The notes under the pieces are model-generated. The model did no database searches, had not been told where the DNA came from, and saw nothing but the letters and a program-made list of their open reading frames with translations. Source: Vicia villosa (taxonomy: Eukaryota > Streptophyta > Magnoliopsida > Fabales > Fabaceae). From it: 64,000 nucleotides of DNA. This document shows positions 11,441 to 22,554 of the stretch, one piece after another; position 1 is the first letter of the stretch; each line of letters begins with the position of its first letter. The stretch is from NCBI RefSeq assembly GCF_029867415.1, contig NC_081185.1, positions 44,834,766-44,898,765 of the forward strand. The letters run 5' to 3'. A program made the position numbers and the translations under genes.

Positions 11441-12685
11441 CTACTTGCTTAGCAGATAAAAATACATCTTCCTTAACATCCGTTTCAGGAAAAATAACTG
11501 TCTTGTCAAAACAATTGATATAAACATAACTAAACTCCAACCAGTTCATACCCAAAATCACATCAAGTTGCTCTAACGGAAGGCAAACTAAATCGATTCC
11601 GAAATCTCTACTAAAGATACTCAACGGACAATTCAAACGCACAAAAAAAGTAGACACAAAACCCATAGCATGTGTATCAATAACCATACTTCTATGCATA
11701 TCAAACAACACAAGATTCAACCTCAAAGCACAATCCAAAGAAATGAAAGAATGTGTGGCACCAGTATTAATAATAGCAATCAAAGGTGTACCATTAATAA
11801 AGCACGTACCCCGGATTAGCCTATCCTCAGCAGTGGTTTTAGCACCTGACAATGCAAACACTTTCCCTTTCACTTGCTTCTTCTTCGGTTTGTTACATTT
11901 GGTACTAATATGCCCTTGCTCACCACAGTTGTAACAAGTCACATTCGAACCAACTCCACATTTGGACACTCCACAACACGATGTCCCTCAACACCATATT
12001 TGAAACACTTAATCGCAGTAGAAGCTCCTCGCCCACTTAGCTTCTTGCCAAAACAAGATTGATTCTTCTTGTCATCATATGGCTTCCCACAAAATTTCCC
12101 TTTTCCTTTCTTATCATTCATAGACTTGTAGTAGGAACTACTCTCCCTACTATCCTCATCATAGATCATGCTCTTGTTAACCAACTCTGCAAAATGAGTA
12201 ATCTGTTGGTAACCAATAGCCTTCTTGGTATCAGGTCGCAAACCGTTCACAAACGTCAAACACTTAGACCTCTCAGCATTCATGGTATTGTAATGGGGAC
12301 AATACTTGATCAACTCTTGGAATCTTATAGCATACTCCACTACGGTACCATTACCTTGCTTCAACTCAAGAAATTCCACCTTTTTCTTTCCACGAACGTC
12401 TTCTGGAAATAGTTCTCCAAAAATGCATCAGGTAAAAAACCCCAAGTAATCACAATACCCTATTCATCAAACCTCTGAGCAGTGTTACCCCACCAATCCT
12501 TAGCTTCCCTCTCGAGCATGTGGGTACTAAACTGCACCTTCTGCACATCAGTATAATTCATAACCTGAAAGATCTTCTCAATCGCCTTCAACCAAGCTTG
12601 CTCTTTCTCAAGTTCATGCTCTCTCTCAAAGATAGGCGGATTTTTCCTCTGGAACTCCCCCAAAGCACGAAACTCATATATAAAA
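11367..12685 (-). pseudogene. T1 gag and protease (broken)
   Basis: Gag core near 12460-12670 shows NPPIFEREHELEKEQAWLKA and EREAKDWWGNTAQRF. The segment 11939-12379 has FLELKQGNGTVVEYAIRFQE. A CCHC zinc knuckle (CYNCGEQGHISTKC) sits near 11900-11950. The protease that follows reads NTGATHSFISLDCA, so the catalytic Asp of DTGA is replaced by Asn. Gag starts inside the protein because a deletion near 12686 joins it directly to the LTR. Confidence 0.88.
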
Positions 12686-14434
12686 CACAACAAGAATACA
12701 TTCCAAGAATTCATCACTCTTTGCATAAACATGCATCATATATAATATATCAAGATTCACATGTTTATCTTGTACGGCATGGCTCCACAATTTAAGTAAT
12801 TATATTCAATTACTAAAACCCTCAATTGTATACTATTATGAAACACAATTCAAGTATACGATACCAATCCCAACATCCACATATATGCATATCCACCAAA
12901 ATCGTTCCACATAATCATATCACATAATCACACAACAACAACAATTCACACCGACACGTGCCACTCAAGTGTGACTCTATGCGATATGCATGTGGATTCA
13001 TCCGTTATCATTTTCGGAAAGCCGATTGTCAATATCTTAGACTAGATAACTAGCTCTAAAGCTCCATTTAACTTTAAGCTTTTAAACCCCATTCGTCGTT
13101 AGGTTTGGGACAAGCAAATAATCTTCGCAAGATTACGTGACATTGCATATTTCAAAGACTCATGCTAGTATAAGTTTGAAACAAACAAGACTTATGCAAA
13201 TAAGACGATCTCTACCTATTAAACTACATAATCATATCTCTTCCAACATTGCACAACATACACAACATGACTTAAATCCCAAACAATGCATCAATTAGCA
13301 CACCACGATTCAATCACATGTATTCAAGCATAACATAACTTGTATTGCATCATCATTCATCAACTCACATCATAACACATACATATACTTCAAGTATCAT
13401 GTTTATCATATAAAATCAACTATATACCATCCAATACAAGCCATTAATTAATCAAAACTCACGATAATTATTCAGAAATCAATAGCATGCAATTCCACAA
13501 GTCAATTCAAGAAAAATATGAATACTTCACTCCTAGCACATCCGCACTACGCGCAACAGGACGCGGTCGCGCGCTACCTTCTATCAAAAGGGTTGTGCAG
13601 TTTTCAACAGCGTGCTACATGCGCTACACCCGCGCGACGCGCCCTTTGCTAATTCTGCAAAAATACTGATGCGTTGATAGCAACCCATTTTTCCCCATTT
13701 CACCCAAAATCATTTTCAATTCAGATTTTATCACGAATTTCATGCTTATATCATATATACATCGCATATAATCAATGATAAACATCAAAATATAACTCAT
13801 AAATCAAATTCATAGATTCTATCATAATCTCCAAAGTTAGGGTTTCACAGAATCAACATACATACACCAAATCATATGTTATCTTCATACCCACTCATAG
13901 AATCATACGTAGGATCATTCATACAAGTTAGATTTTACACAATTTAGGGATTAACATATTAATTCCACAACAAAACTCATGAAATAGAAATCTCCCAATC
14001 TAAAATCGTGCATTTTCTAACTCAATCATCATTACCCACTTATATCTACTTGTAATCATTTAGATTCACACCCTTACCTTGAATTCTCTAGTCCTTCCTC
14101 TTCAAGAATCCCCCTCTTTTCTCTTTTCTTCTCTTCTAGCCCCTTTTCTCTTCTTCTCTCTCTTCTTTTCTAAGTGATATTATTATGTACAACCTTATCT
14201 CTTACTAACTCTTTTTAGCTAAATGGGCGTAACCCACCCAATTCTATATTCTCATTAATTAAGCCCATTACTTGATATATACTAGTATCCACATACTCAC
14301 TTAATTAATTAAATAAAACACATATTCAATTAATCACCAAAACATAACAAATAATTAATTATCACACAAATAATAATTAATAACATAAACACCTAATAAT
14401 TAAATAAGGAAATAAAAAAAATCATGTCGTTATA
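12686..14434 (-). repeat. T1 5' LTR (inner end deleted)
   Basis: Aligns with 821-1281 plus 8658-9480. It starts abruptly in gag at CACAACAAGAATACATTCC and lacks the first ~0.55 kb, so no primer site is present. It keeps a segment (13100-13570) absent from the other LTR. A CpG-dense cluster with many CGCG motifs lies at 13540-13645. It ends ATGTCGTTATA, a decayed form of GTCGTTACA, followed by the GGATA duplication. Confidence 0.85.
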
Positions 14435-14820
14435 GGATATGTAGGCATGAGATTCACAAGGAATCTTTGCGAGCAAACAAAAACACCAAAAACAGTTAGT
14501 TTATCTGTCGTTCTTCAATTCATTCCCTCTCCTATCACAAAGGAGAAACTTTCCCAGTAATCAATCAGCAAAAAACCCAAAGTCAAACACAAACAACAAA
14601 GGGCTTCCGTAGAGTACTACAGATACTTAGGGTGCTAATACCTTCCCTCTGTATAACCAACCTCCCAGACCCTAGATCTCTATATTAGGTGAAATCCCCA
14701 CACCTAAGAACCTAGGGTAGATTTAGATTTTCCCCCCTTCCTCCTCGTTAGGATATATTAAAAGTTCTACTGTAACCGCAAGAAGGGTGGCAACACCTAA
14801 ATAAATAAAAGGCGCGAACA
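14435..14820 (+). repeat. Element A, end of the LTR
   Basis: Continuation of the 1-269 LTR. It matches the reverse complement of 61019-61490 in D (TGTAGGCATGAG, TTCACAAGGAATCT, GTAGAGTACTACAGATA). It ends GGCGCGAACA, six bases before the degenerate primer site, the same spacing as in D. The first five bases are the right copy of the T1 target duplication. Confidence 0.78.
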
Positions 14821-14826
14821 AAAAAA

Positions 14827-14844
14827 TGGAGACTCAGTTAGGGT
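14827..14844 (+). promoter_or_regulatory. Element A primer binding site (degenerate)
   Basis: TGGAGACTCAGTTAGGGT corresponds to the TGGCGACTCTGCTGGGGA of B, C and D with several substitutions. The following ~100 bp (TGTGCTGGTCCAACCCC) match the leader of D in inverted orientation (60880-60960). Confidence 0.7.
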
Positions 14845-15650
14845 CAAGTAATAACCTTGGTTCTGAATTGAACAGGTTAACATGTGCTGGTCCAACCCCA
14901 TGGGGAATTAGGGATCGCAATCCCCCCCTTAAAAAGAAAGGTTCTGCTTACTTTGTTGTTTGTATCATATCATTTGTTTGCTACATTTCTACTTGTTTAC
15001 TTTTGTAGGTTCGTATCGGAAAAGGGCTTGATTCCACCTTGTGGTGAGAAATCCTACACTCGGATTTGAGTGAACTTTAAAATAGGAGGCAGCAACGTTC
15101 CGAATAATTTGTGATGTGGTGGTTCCCAAGCAAGATGACTGGAATAACTTAGAATTGCTTGGAGGAAGTAATTTCTAGACAAGCTAACTTGAGAGCTCTG
15201 CCAATCAGCATAGGCCCTTTTGGGACTTGCTGAGGACCTTAGTTACATTCAACCCCACTTTGACTCTTAGGGCATAGAGCGGTGATTGTGAAAGTAATTT
15301 TTACGCAGATACTACACTCAGATGAGGTTCTCTTAAGGATATGATTAATTCATCAAGTAATTGGCATTATTGAGAGCATCCTAAAGTGGACTAAAGGTTC
15401 TGAGACCTTAGAACCTGTTCTACATCTACAAACATCAAAATCCTTAGTTCATCACCCTGGGGAGAGGATAGAGACATGACTCCATGACACTCAATACCAC
15501 TTCAACCCCATGTTTTCAATTGTATGTGCATTCATGCATCCATGCATAAAAAGCGTCTTTTTCGAGTTTTTCAAGGAAACTAAATAATGGACGTTGTGAA
15601 CTTCAAAGGAAGGGAAAGGAAATAAGAGAAAGGATAGAAATATGTATACC
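14845..15650 (+). other. Element A leader between primer site and ORF1
   Basis: No credible gene; short ORFs at 14826-15069 are chance. Parts resemble the leader of B (32777-33490), for example the phrases around GGTTCTCTT and CATTCATGCATCCATGCATAAAA, so this is the untranslated leader, probably intronic if A was spliced as proposed for B and C. Confidence 0.6.
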
Positions 15651-15860
15651 ATGGATTACGGAAGAAGGAGGACTAAGAAGTACACCTTCAAGATTCCCCG
15701 AGTAGAGGAATTGGAAAAACTAGGAATAATGGTGGTCAACCCTCAGGCTTTCAAGGAGAAGTATGGAAAGCTTCCGCCTCTTCTCGAAACCAGCATAGTG
15801 GATGGGATCCTCCCTACACTGATTCAGTTTTATGACCCTATATACAACTGTTTCACCTAC
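15651..15860 (+). pseudogene. Element A ORF1, first part
   Basis: Start of the Ogre ORF1 protein (plant DUF7745-like, function unknown). MDYGRRRTKKYTFKIPRVEE aligns with the B copy at 33494. The upstream ATG at 15642 has no counterpart in B, so 15651 is preferred. The reading ends in LIQFYDPIYNCFTY, where solo LTR S1 interrupts it; the continuation (PDYQL) starts at 16654. Confidence 0.75.
15856..15860. repeat. Target-site duplication of S1 (left copy)
   Basis: CCTAC, repeated at 16654-16658. Removing 15861-16658 reconnects the ORF1 reading frame. Confidence 0.85.
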
Positions 15861-16653
15861 TGATGAGAACGTAATCCAAGACATAAATGATACAATGTGA
15901 AGCTTAGGAGGTCCTATGACAAGGGCACGTGTAAGAAGAGTCAATGATGCTTTAGTTCACTTCATGACCAAGTCAATATAATGCATGGGCGAGACTGAAG
16001 AAAAAGGACCCAAGTTTATCCTTATCATCCAAGCATGTGATAAAAGGCCCAATAATGCATAAATAAATAAAAATAAAGGAAATACCAATAACCACACTAT
16101 AATGGACGAAAATTGTAAGAGAAGTGGTAAATAAAGAATTGCCATTATTCTGCCCTTTCAAGAACCCCATTATCTCGTCTTTACTTTGCACTTTCTTTGT
16201 AATAAATGAACCCACTATCATGATAATTAGTGGCTGAAATCCTTTTGTTTTCTTAGGAGTTAATTTTTACTTATTTCATCATCTTAAGCCATTCCTATAT
16301 AAAGGAGGCATGTATCTTCTTTTTGGATCAATGAATTTTATCGAGTTTACACATTGTGTAAGTGAGAGTATTTCCTCTTAGGTTCTAGATTGGACCAAAA
16401 CTGATCTTATCAAGAAATCCTTTTCTTGTGGTGATCCTCATCCATAGGCTTATCATTCTCTCTTGGATAAGAAAGAGTGTGGTGCCTCTTTCTACTTAAT
16501 TCCATTTCTTATCTCTCTTTTATTTCATATCAATCTCGTTTATTTTATATGCATGTATCAAATTCTGCCATTCTTCCAATTATAAGGCAGATTACTTCCT
16601 TTGAGTCACAAAAGAATTAGTATTCCAATAGTTAACAAAGTTAGTGCATATCA
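15861..16653 (+). mobile_element. S1: 793-bp solo LTR of an unassigned Gypsy-like family
   Basis: Begins TGATGAGAACG and ends GTGCATATCA (TG...CA), with CCTAC duplicated on both sides. A TATA box (CTATATAAAGG) near 16290-16305 gives + orientation. Near 15901-15965 it encodes GGPMTRARVRRVNDALVHF, which resembles the C-terminal tail of many plant Gypsy polyproteins and would mean that pol of the parent runs into the LTR. There is no second LTR, primer site or internal region, so a solo LTR left by recombination is most likely. Confidence 0.78.
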
Positions 16654-17840
16654 CCTACCCTGACTATCAACTCATGCATACGTTTGAGGAATACTCTCGC
16701 CTGGTTGGAATACCTGTTTACGCTTAAGACCGTACTCTGTTCTGGAAAAGGATCCCGATGATATAATCATTGCATCAACTACTCCCTTGAACGTATTGGA
16801 CTCCAGGACTCATATGACAAGTAAGGGAGGAATCCGAGGATTACCAGCCAAGTTTTTAATAGACCAAGCTCGATACTTTGTCCGCATCCAAGATATGAGT
16901 GCTTTTGAAAATATCTTAGCCTTGCTTAACTACGAACTATTTCTGTTCCCCAACATTGACAATTTCATTGACATCAACGCAATCAAGATCTTCTTAATAG
17001 GAAAACCAGTTCCTACCCTGCTTGTAGATACTTACCACTATGTACATTCAAGGAACCTACAGCAAGGAGGAATGGTTACCGGTTGTGTACCATTGTTGTA
17101 CAAATGGTTTATCTCATACTTGCCCAAGTTTGGAACTTTCTAGGACCTAAAGTATCGTCTCTGGTGGTCACAAAAAATCATGTCTCTCACTCATACTGAC
17201 ATCAACTGGTACGAACACAACAACGTTGGAATCAACATAATTGATCGTTGTGGAAGTTATCCCAACGTACCCCTTATTGGAACTAAGGGAGGAATCAGTT
17301 ATAACCCAACTTTAACCCGTCGTCAACATGACTACTCCATGGAAAATATACCAATTAACATTCAGTTGGAAGGCCTTTTCTTCAAGAACATTGATGACCA
17401 TGACAACATACTGAAAAGGGAAATCGTACAGGGCCTGGCGCCATGTTCACACAAAAATAAGAGGATCGTTAGAAAAACCCCTCTGCATCTCTTAGCACCC
17501 TAACCTTCAATGGGTGCCTGCTAGGGAAATTGAACTCAATATGCCATACTCGCGTCAAGAACCAATTCTCCTACAGGAACCTGTTGACCTTTTTACAGAT
17601 GATGCTGAGAAGCTGCAAGTGGAATTAACCAGAGTACGTCAGGAGAAGGACGCTTGGAAAAACAAATACCGAGTGGTCATTTTGGAAAACCTCCAAATTG
17701 AGGTTTCTCTAAAAAGGAAAGATGAGTTACTCGAGATACTTGAACAACAGGAAACACAAGGAAAATGAGAGGATATGTCTCTTTCTCATCATCGACCAAC
17801 TCACATTGGAAAAAACTCAACTGAAAAAACAGAAGAACAT
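16654..17840 (+). pseudogene. Element A ORF1, second part
   Basis: Continues the ORF1 protein: LPAKFLIDQARYFVRIQD, FENILALLNYELFLFPNIDN, IKIFLIGKPVPTLLVDTYHY, then GGMVTGCVPLLYKWFISYLP, a TAG stop at 17141, and in the same frame NVPLIGTKGGISYNPTLTRR. After more frame changes a coiled-coil-like tail follows at 17514-17768 (EKLQVELTRVRQEKDAWKNK). It aligns with C (intact, 618 residues) and B. The TAG falls exactly where B also has TAG. The molecular role of ORF1 is unknown. Confidence 0.82.
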
Positions 17841-18088
17841 ATTAGAACGTGAAGTCGCGTTCTCATCTCAGTGTCCTTTCTCTCTGTTTCTCTGTATTGT
17901 TTACCCCCCTTTAAAGTCTGTAAAAACGATGTTTACCTTATGAATAAAAGTGTGTTTGATGTTTTACAACGTAATTATTATGTTTCCTTGAAAAATATTT
18001 TTTTACTGCATGTCATGCATCGTCTTAATTATATCACTCAAAAGAAAAACATAAGGTCTTAATCGTTTCGTTCCCAACTCCTTTGCAG
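17841..18088 (+). other. Element A ORF1-gag spacer with splice acceptor
   Basis: Non-coding, pyrimidine-rich. It ends in CCAACTCCTTTGCAG, a good plant splice acceptor at 18087-18088, just upstream of the gag motif YNTRA. The same arrangement occurs in B (40035) and C (54984). Confidence 0.6.
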
Positions 18089-20416
18089 GAGGAAGAGAAG
18101 AAACATAATTCAAGGTGTCTCATTCGTACAATACTCGTGCAAGTCACAAGAAAAGAATGGACGATTTAGAACAAGAGAATGGGGAACTCGGAGAAGAGGT
18201 TACTGCACTCAGAGAGTCTTTGGAAAGACTAAACAATATGGTAGAGGCATTAGTATTTGAGCAACGTCGACCTCCACCAAAAGAACAAAGGACTGTGATT
18301 TCTGAGATAGTTTGCATGCCTATTCCTCAGTATGCCATGCCACCCAATCGACCTTGAGGCATGCCACCCAATTTCATTCAAGAATGTTACTACCCTTAAA
18401 CTACTGAAGTTTCGAGAGGTACATTGGATATACTCCCACCAGAGGGTTACAAACCTCTGGAAGTGGAAATGCTAAGAACAACAACCATGGGTTATAAAAG
18501 ACAGAGCCTTTAGATGCCAAGATGTACTGCCGTAATGACTAAGTCACCACCAGTGGTACATACTTTTCCTCCACTGGAAGAACAAGTATATCATCCTACT
18601 CCTAGTGAAAGTTATGGAATAGGAGAAAGACTAGATGAGTTCCAGGAACAGTTTCTGCAAATGCATAAGGAACTCAAGGCTCTTCGAGGACATTATTTAT
18701 TCGGGAAGAATGTTGCAGACCTTTGTCTAATGGCAAATGTTAAGATTCCTCACAAATTTAAAGTACCCGACTTTGAAAAATATAAAGGCAATTCCTGCCC
18801 ACAGAGTCACTTGGTGATGTACGTTCGCAGGATGTCTGCTCAGACTGACAATCAACAGCTACTAATCCACTACTTTCAAGACAGTTTGACTGGAACCACA
18901 CTTAAGTGGTACATGGATTTAGACAGTACCAATATTTTCACTTTCCATGACCTCGGGGAAGCCTTTGTAAAGAAGCAATACAAATACAACCTGGATATGG
19001 CTCTAGACAGAGATCAACTCTGAGCCATGTCTCAAAAGGATAGAGTAAGCTTCAAGGAATACGCTCAGAGATGGCGTAAAGTTGCTGCTCAAATTTTTCC
19101 TCCTCTTGAAGAAAAAGAGATGATAAAAATCAATCTTAAAACTTTGAGTCCATTTTACTACGAACGGATGGTTGCAAGTGCACCTAGTGACTTTACCGAG
19201 ACGGTAAACATGGGGGTACGACTGGAAGAAGTAGTTCGAGAAGGACACTTGAACAAAGAAGCAGAATCATCTACAAGTCCTAAGAAATACGGAAGTTCCT
19301 TCCAAAAGAAGAAAGACCAGGATGTTAGTGCCATCTTACCAAACAAACTAAGGAAGAGGTATCAACCTCAAGTTGCTACAATCTCTTGTGTTGTTAGCTC
19401 AATGTCGTCTTATCATCCACAAGTCTCTCAACAATAATTCCAACAACGGCAACAGAAACCTCAACAGTAGGTTCGGCCACAAAATCACAACAACAACTGG
19501 GTGCAAAGATTTCCTAACTTTGACCCCATACCAATGCCGTATGCGGAACTGTTTCCAGCTCTATTAGAAAAAGGACATATTCAAACAAGAAGTCCTTCAG
19601 TTCCTCCAAAGGAAACTAGCCCTTGGTTTAAGGCTGACCAATCTTGCCCCTATCATTAGGGAGCACCAGGCCACAACATTGAAAACTGTTTCAGCTTCAA
19701 GGCCGACGTCCAGAGATTAGTAAAGAATGGAATGCTTTCTTTTAAAGAAATTAACCCCAATGTTCTAGTAAATCTATTACCGCAACATAAGGAAACCTCA
19801 GTAAACCTAATAGATGAACACCCCAAATTCATTTAGATCTTCGACATCAGTCTAATAGGGGAAAATCTCGTCAAGATGCACGCCCGATAGAATGGATATG
19901 GCCACACACCACCTCACAATTACTTCACATGTGAAATCTGTTCCAACAATAATCAAGGATGTGTTGTGGTACAAGCTGCTTTGCAAGAACGTATGGATTT
20001 AGGTGGATCCAACACACTAGAGTAAGGGAAGTTAACATGGTCCAAGGATGCCCAGGAGAATACAAGGTTTATAGAGTGGAAGATCTCAAGGAATCAGTAG
20101 TCAGATTCCATAAAACATTTAATGGGCTCGCTTACTTTGGAACAGACTTTTACCCATTCAGCAGATGTAGAATTTGTCGAAGGGATCCGCGAGGATGTCC
20201 ATGCATCCGTAACGACATCCAAAGCTTAATCGATGACAAGTCGATCATAGTGCTCAAAAACATAAATAGGGAAGAGGAAAAAGTTCTTGCCATAACTCCC
20301 TAAATCAACGAAGTGGAACCAATGGAAGTCAAGTTTGACAGTAGGAAAATAACAGTTATTCCACTAGTCATTTACTTACCAGGTCCTGTACCGTATGAAT
20401 CCAAAAAGGCTGTACC
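18089..20416 (+). pseudogene. Element A gag and pro linker (broken)
   Basis: Gag of the Tat/Ogre type. The N-terminus has HSYNTRASHKKRMDDLEQEN and a coiled coil (18115-18357). The capsid core (18514-19437) has KVPDFEKYKGNSCPQSHLVM, LIHYFQDSLTGTTLKWYMDL and SFKEYAQRWRKVAAQI. Near 19640-19692 lies the zinc-binding pattern C-x2-H-x5-H-x4-C, interrupted by TAG. PMPYAELFPALLEKGHIQ precedes it. Stops at 18356, 18511, 19021 and later, with frameshifts from 19430. T3 interrupts it at 20416 and reading resumes at 27950. Confidence 0.85.
20412..20416. repeat. Target-site duplication of T3 (left copy)
   Basis: GTACC, repeated exactly at 27950-27954. Excising T3 restores the gag-pro linker of A (a VPYKYNATI-like segment that aligns with the PWSYNAVYI segment of C). 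Confidence 0.95.
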
Positions 20417-22538
20417 TGTAACACCCGTATATTTTAATTTTAATTTAAATGGAAATTTAATTTATAATTAGAATTATTGGTGGTTTGTGGGATTTAATTG
20501 GAAGAAAGATGGTTTATAGTATTGGGCCAAGTGTGGTATTAGTAAATAGGGGGTGCTATGTTAGTAAAGCCCTTTACTAATTAAAATGTTATTTTTCATA
20601 AAAATAAGGAAAATTGGGGAGAAAGGAAAAAGGAACGTGAAAAGCAGAGCAGAGGAGATGAGGGATTGGGAAGCTGGTACGTGAAGAGGAGCAATGGAGG
20701 GAGAGACCAATCAAGAATCTTTGGCTAAGGTAAGGGGGGACTCTCCGGTTATCATCTATTATCGTATTCTTGGATAATAATATTGATTAGGGATGTTGTT
20801 GAGTCAATTGGATTATATGTCAGGTTTAGGGAGGTTATGAATTGATGAAAATTGCATGTATTGTTGATTGATTATGTGTTGTTTTGATGTGTGATGATGA
20901 ATAATGATGCAATTGATGATTAACTGCCTGTATATGATGTTTAGAGTCAGTTTTGGACTTAAATTGGGTGAGATCGCAGGGTCTGACGCAGACCTGAAAG
21001 TCTGTGAAATCGCCAGTTCGCGCCGCGTCCTAGTGTTGGTGCCGCGAAGGCGTACTTGTTTCTCGCATCGCGCCGCGTGCATAGGTTGGCGCCGCGAACA
21101 TGTTTGTGTGCTTCAGGTCGCGCCGCGAGCCTTGGTTGCGCCGCGTGCTGTAGCGATAATTATTTTCTTTGAAAAATGTAAAAATGTGTAACTTTCAAAC
21201 CGTAAGTCCGTTTTAGACGCCGTTTTGGACGTTGTTCCTTAAATTGAATGTTCTACCATATAAAATAAATATAACAACAATAACTTGATTTTATTTTGAA
21301 AAGTATCATTTTCTTCAAATCTGGTTTACTCTTGTTTTGCATAAATGGTGAGGTGCAATGGGTTGTTGTTTGCATAATTGAATGTGTGCAATGATGGTGT
21401 TGTTATAATATGATTGCTCCTGTTTGTTATACAAATGGATGTTGTTCATGGTAAATATGGTTATCATGTATTTTGATGAATGATGAGGTAAATACTCTAT
21501 CGTGGATGAGTTGCTTTGTTGTACTTGGTACGCGATTGTGAGGGGTGCTATTATTGTGCACTGTATAATGAATGATTTACCTGCTATGATGCTGTGGTTG
21601 TAATTGGTGTTTGTTATACATATATCGTTGATGTAAAATATGTATTTTATTATGGTTGAGAAACAACATAACTGTGTGTGGCTGTTGATTATTGTGGTGG
21701 TTGATGATTATGATATCTGGTTGATTAATGTTGATGATGAGCATGTTATGGTTGATACATGCATTTCATAATCATGTTGTGGGCTGTATCCCTTATGGTG
21801 GTGGGACAACGGTAGCTAATTCCCATTGTGTGGAATTGGTGAGAGAAGTAGCCGAATCTTTATGGTGGTGGATCGGTGAGATGGGTTATCCCATGTTTGG
21901 TACCACATGCATATAGTTGCATTTGCATTAGGTTGTTGTGTATAATTATAACATGAATGGAAGATTGTCCAATGTTATAATAATTGATGATGGTGTAATT
22001 GTTATGGTGATGTCTTTTTGTAATGTATTCTATTGTTGTTGTGTGTTGATAAGTACTTCCTGACAATCTGAATATAATGAAATTGGATGAATAATGTGAC
22101 TATGATGTGTTATTGTTTATGATTCGATAACATTCGTTAATTGTGAATGAGACTCACCCTTACTGTTGACATTTTCAGATTGAGGATAGCTGCTTTCGAC
22201 TTGGTGAGGATTAGCTCATAAGTCGGTTTAGTTGTTGTGTCGGTGTCATGCTCTGATAGATGTAACACTGGGGACGCGATGTTTTGAGTTTCGATTATAA
22301 ATCTATTGTTTATTTTATTTGAAGTCGGATACATTAACGATGTAATGTTGACTTGATGATTTGATTCCGCTATGTAAACATGATTTTTATCTAATGAGTT
22401 ATAATTTCAGATGTTTCAGTGAATGCATGACATATGTCGAACGTGTGTTTTCTTTCATTTTTGAATTGTGGCACCCTTTGCATGTTTTACTCTGATTTAA
22501 TTTTGTTAATTTTCGCGGGGTATTAGAGGGGTGCTACA
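20417..22538 (+). repeat. T3 5' LTR
   Basis: TGTAACACCCG...GGTGCTACA, 2122 bp. It carries a GC-rich domain at 20968-21155 with GCGCCGCG recurring five to six times, in sharp contrast to the AT-rich rest. ORFs here (20904-21191, 21728-21916) are mirrored in the other LTR and look like chance. Confidence 0.95.
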
Positions 22539-22542
22539 ATAG

Positions 22543-22554
22543 TGGTATCAGAGC
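22543..22554 (+). promoter_or_regulatory. T3 primer binding site (tRNA-iMet type)
   Basis: TGGTATCAGAGC four bases after the 5' LTR end, followed by AGGTCGGTCCGTCC as in T2. Confidence 0.95.

Larger units (their letters stand above)
270..14434 (-). mobile_element. T1: decayed Tekay/Del-type Ty3/Gypsy chromovirus
   Basis: LTR retrotransposon on the minus strand, flanked by GGATA on both sides. Its 3' LTR (270-1281 plus 8658-9480) holds the whole T2 element. The internal region has gag, CCHC knuckle, protease, RT, integrase and chromodomain remnants in Gypsy order, all with stops and frameshifts. Two deletions are clear: one fuses gag to the 5' LTR near 12686, removing primer site, gag start and about 0.55 kb of LTR; the other, near 10690, removes the end of RT, RNase H and the integrase N-terminus. 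The chromodomain and polypurine-tract context place it in the Tekay clade. It cannot be autonomous. Confidence 0.88.
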
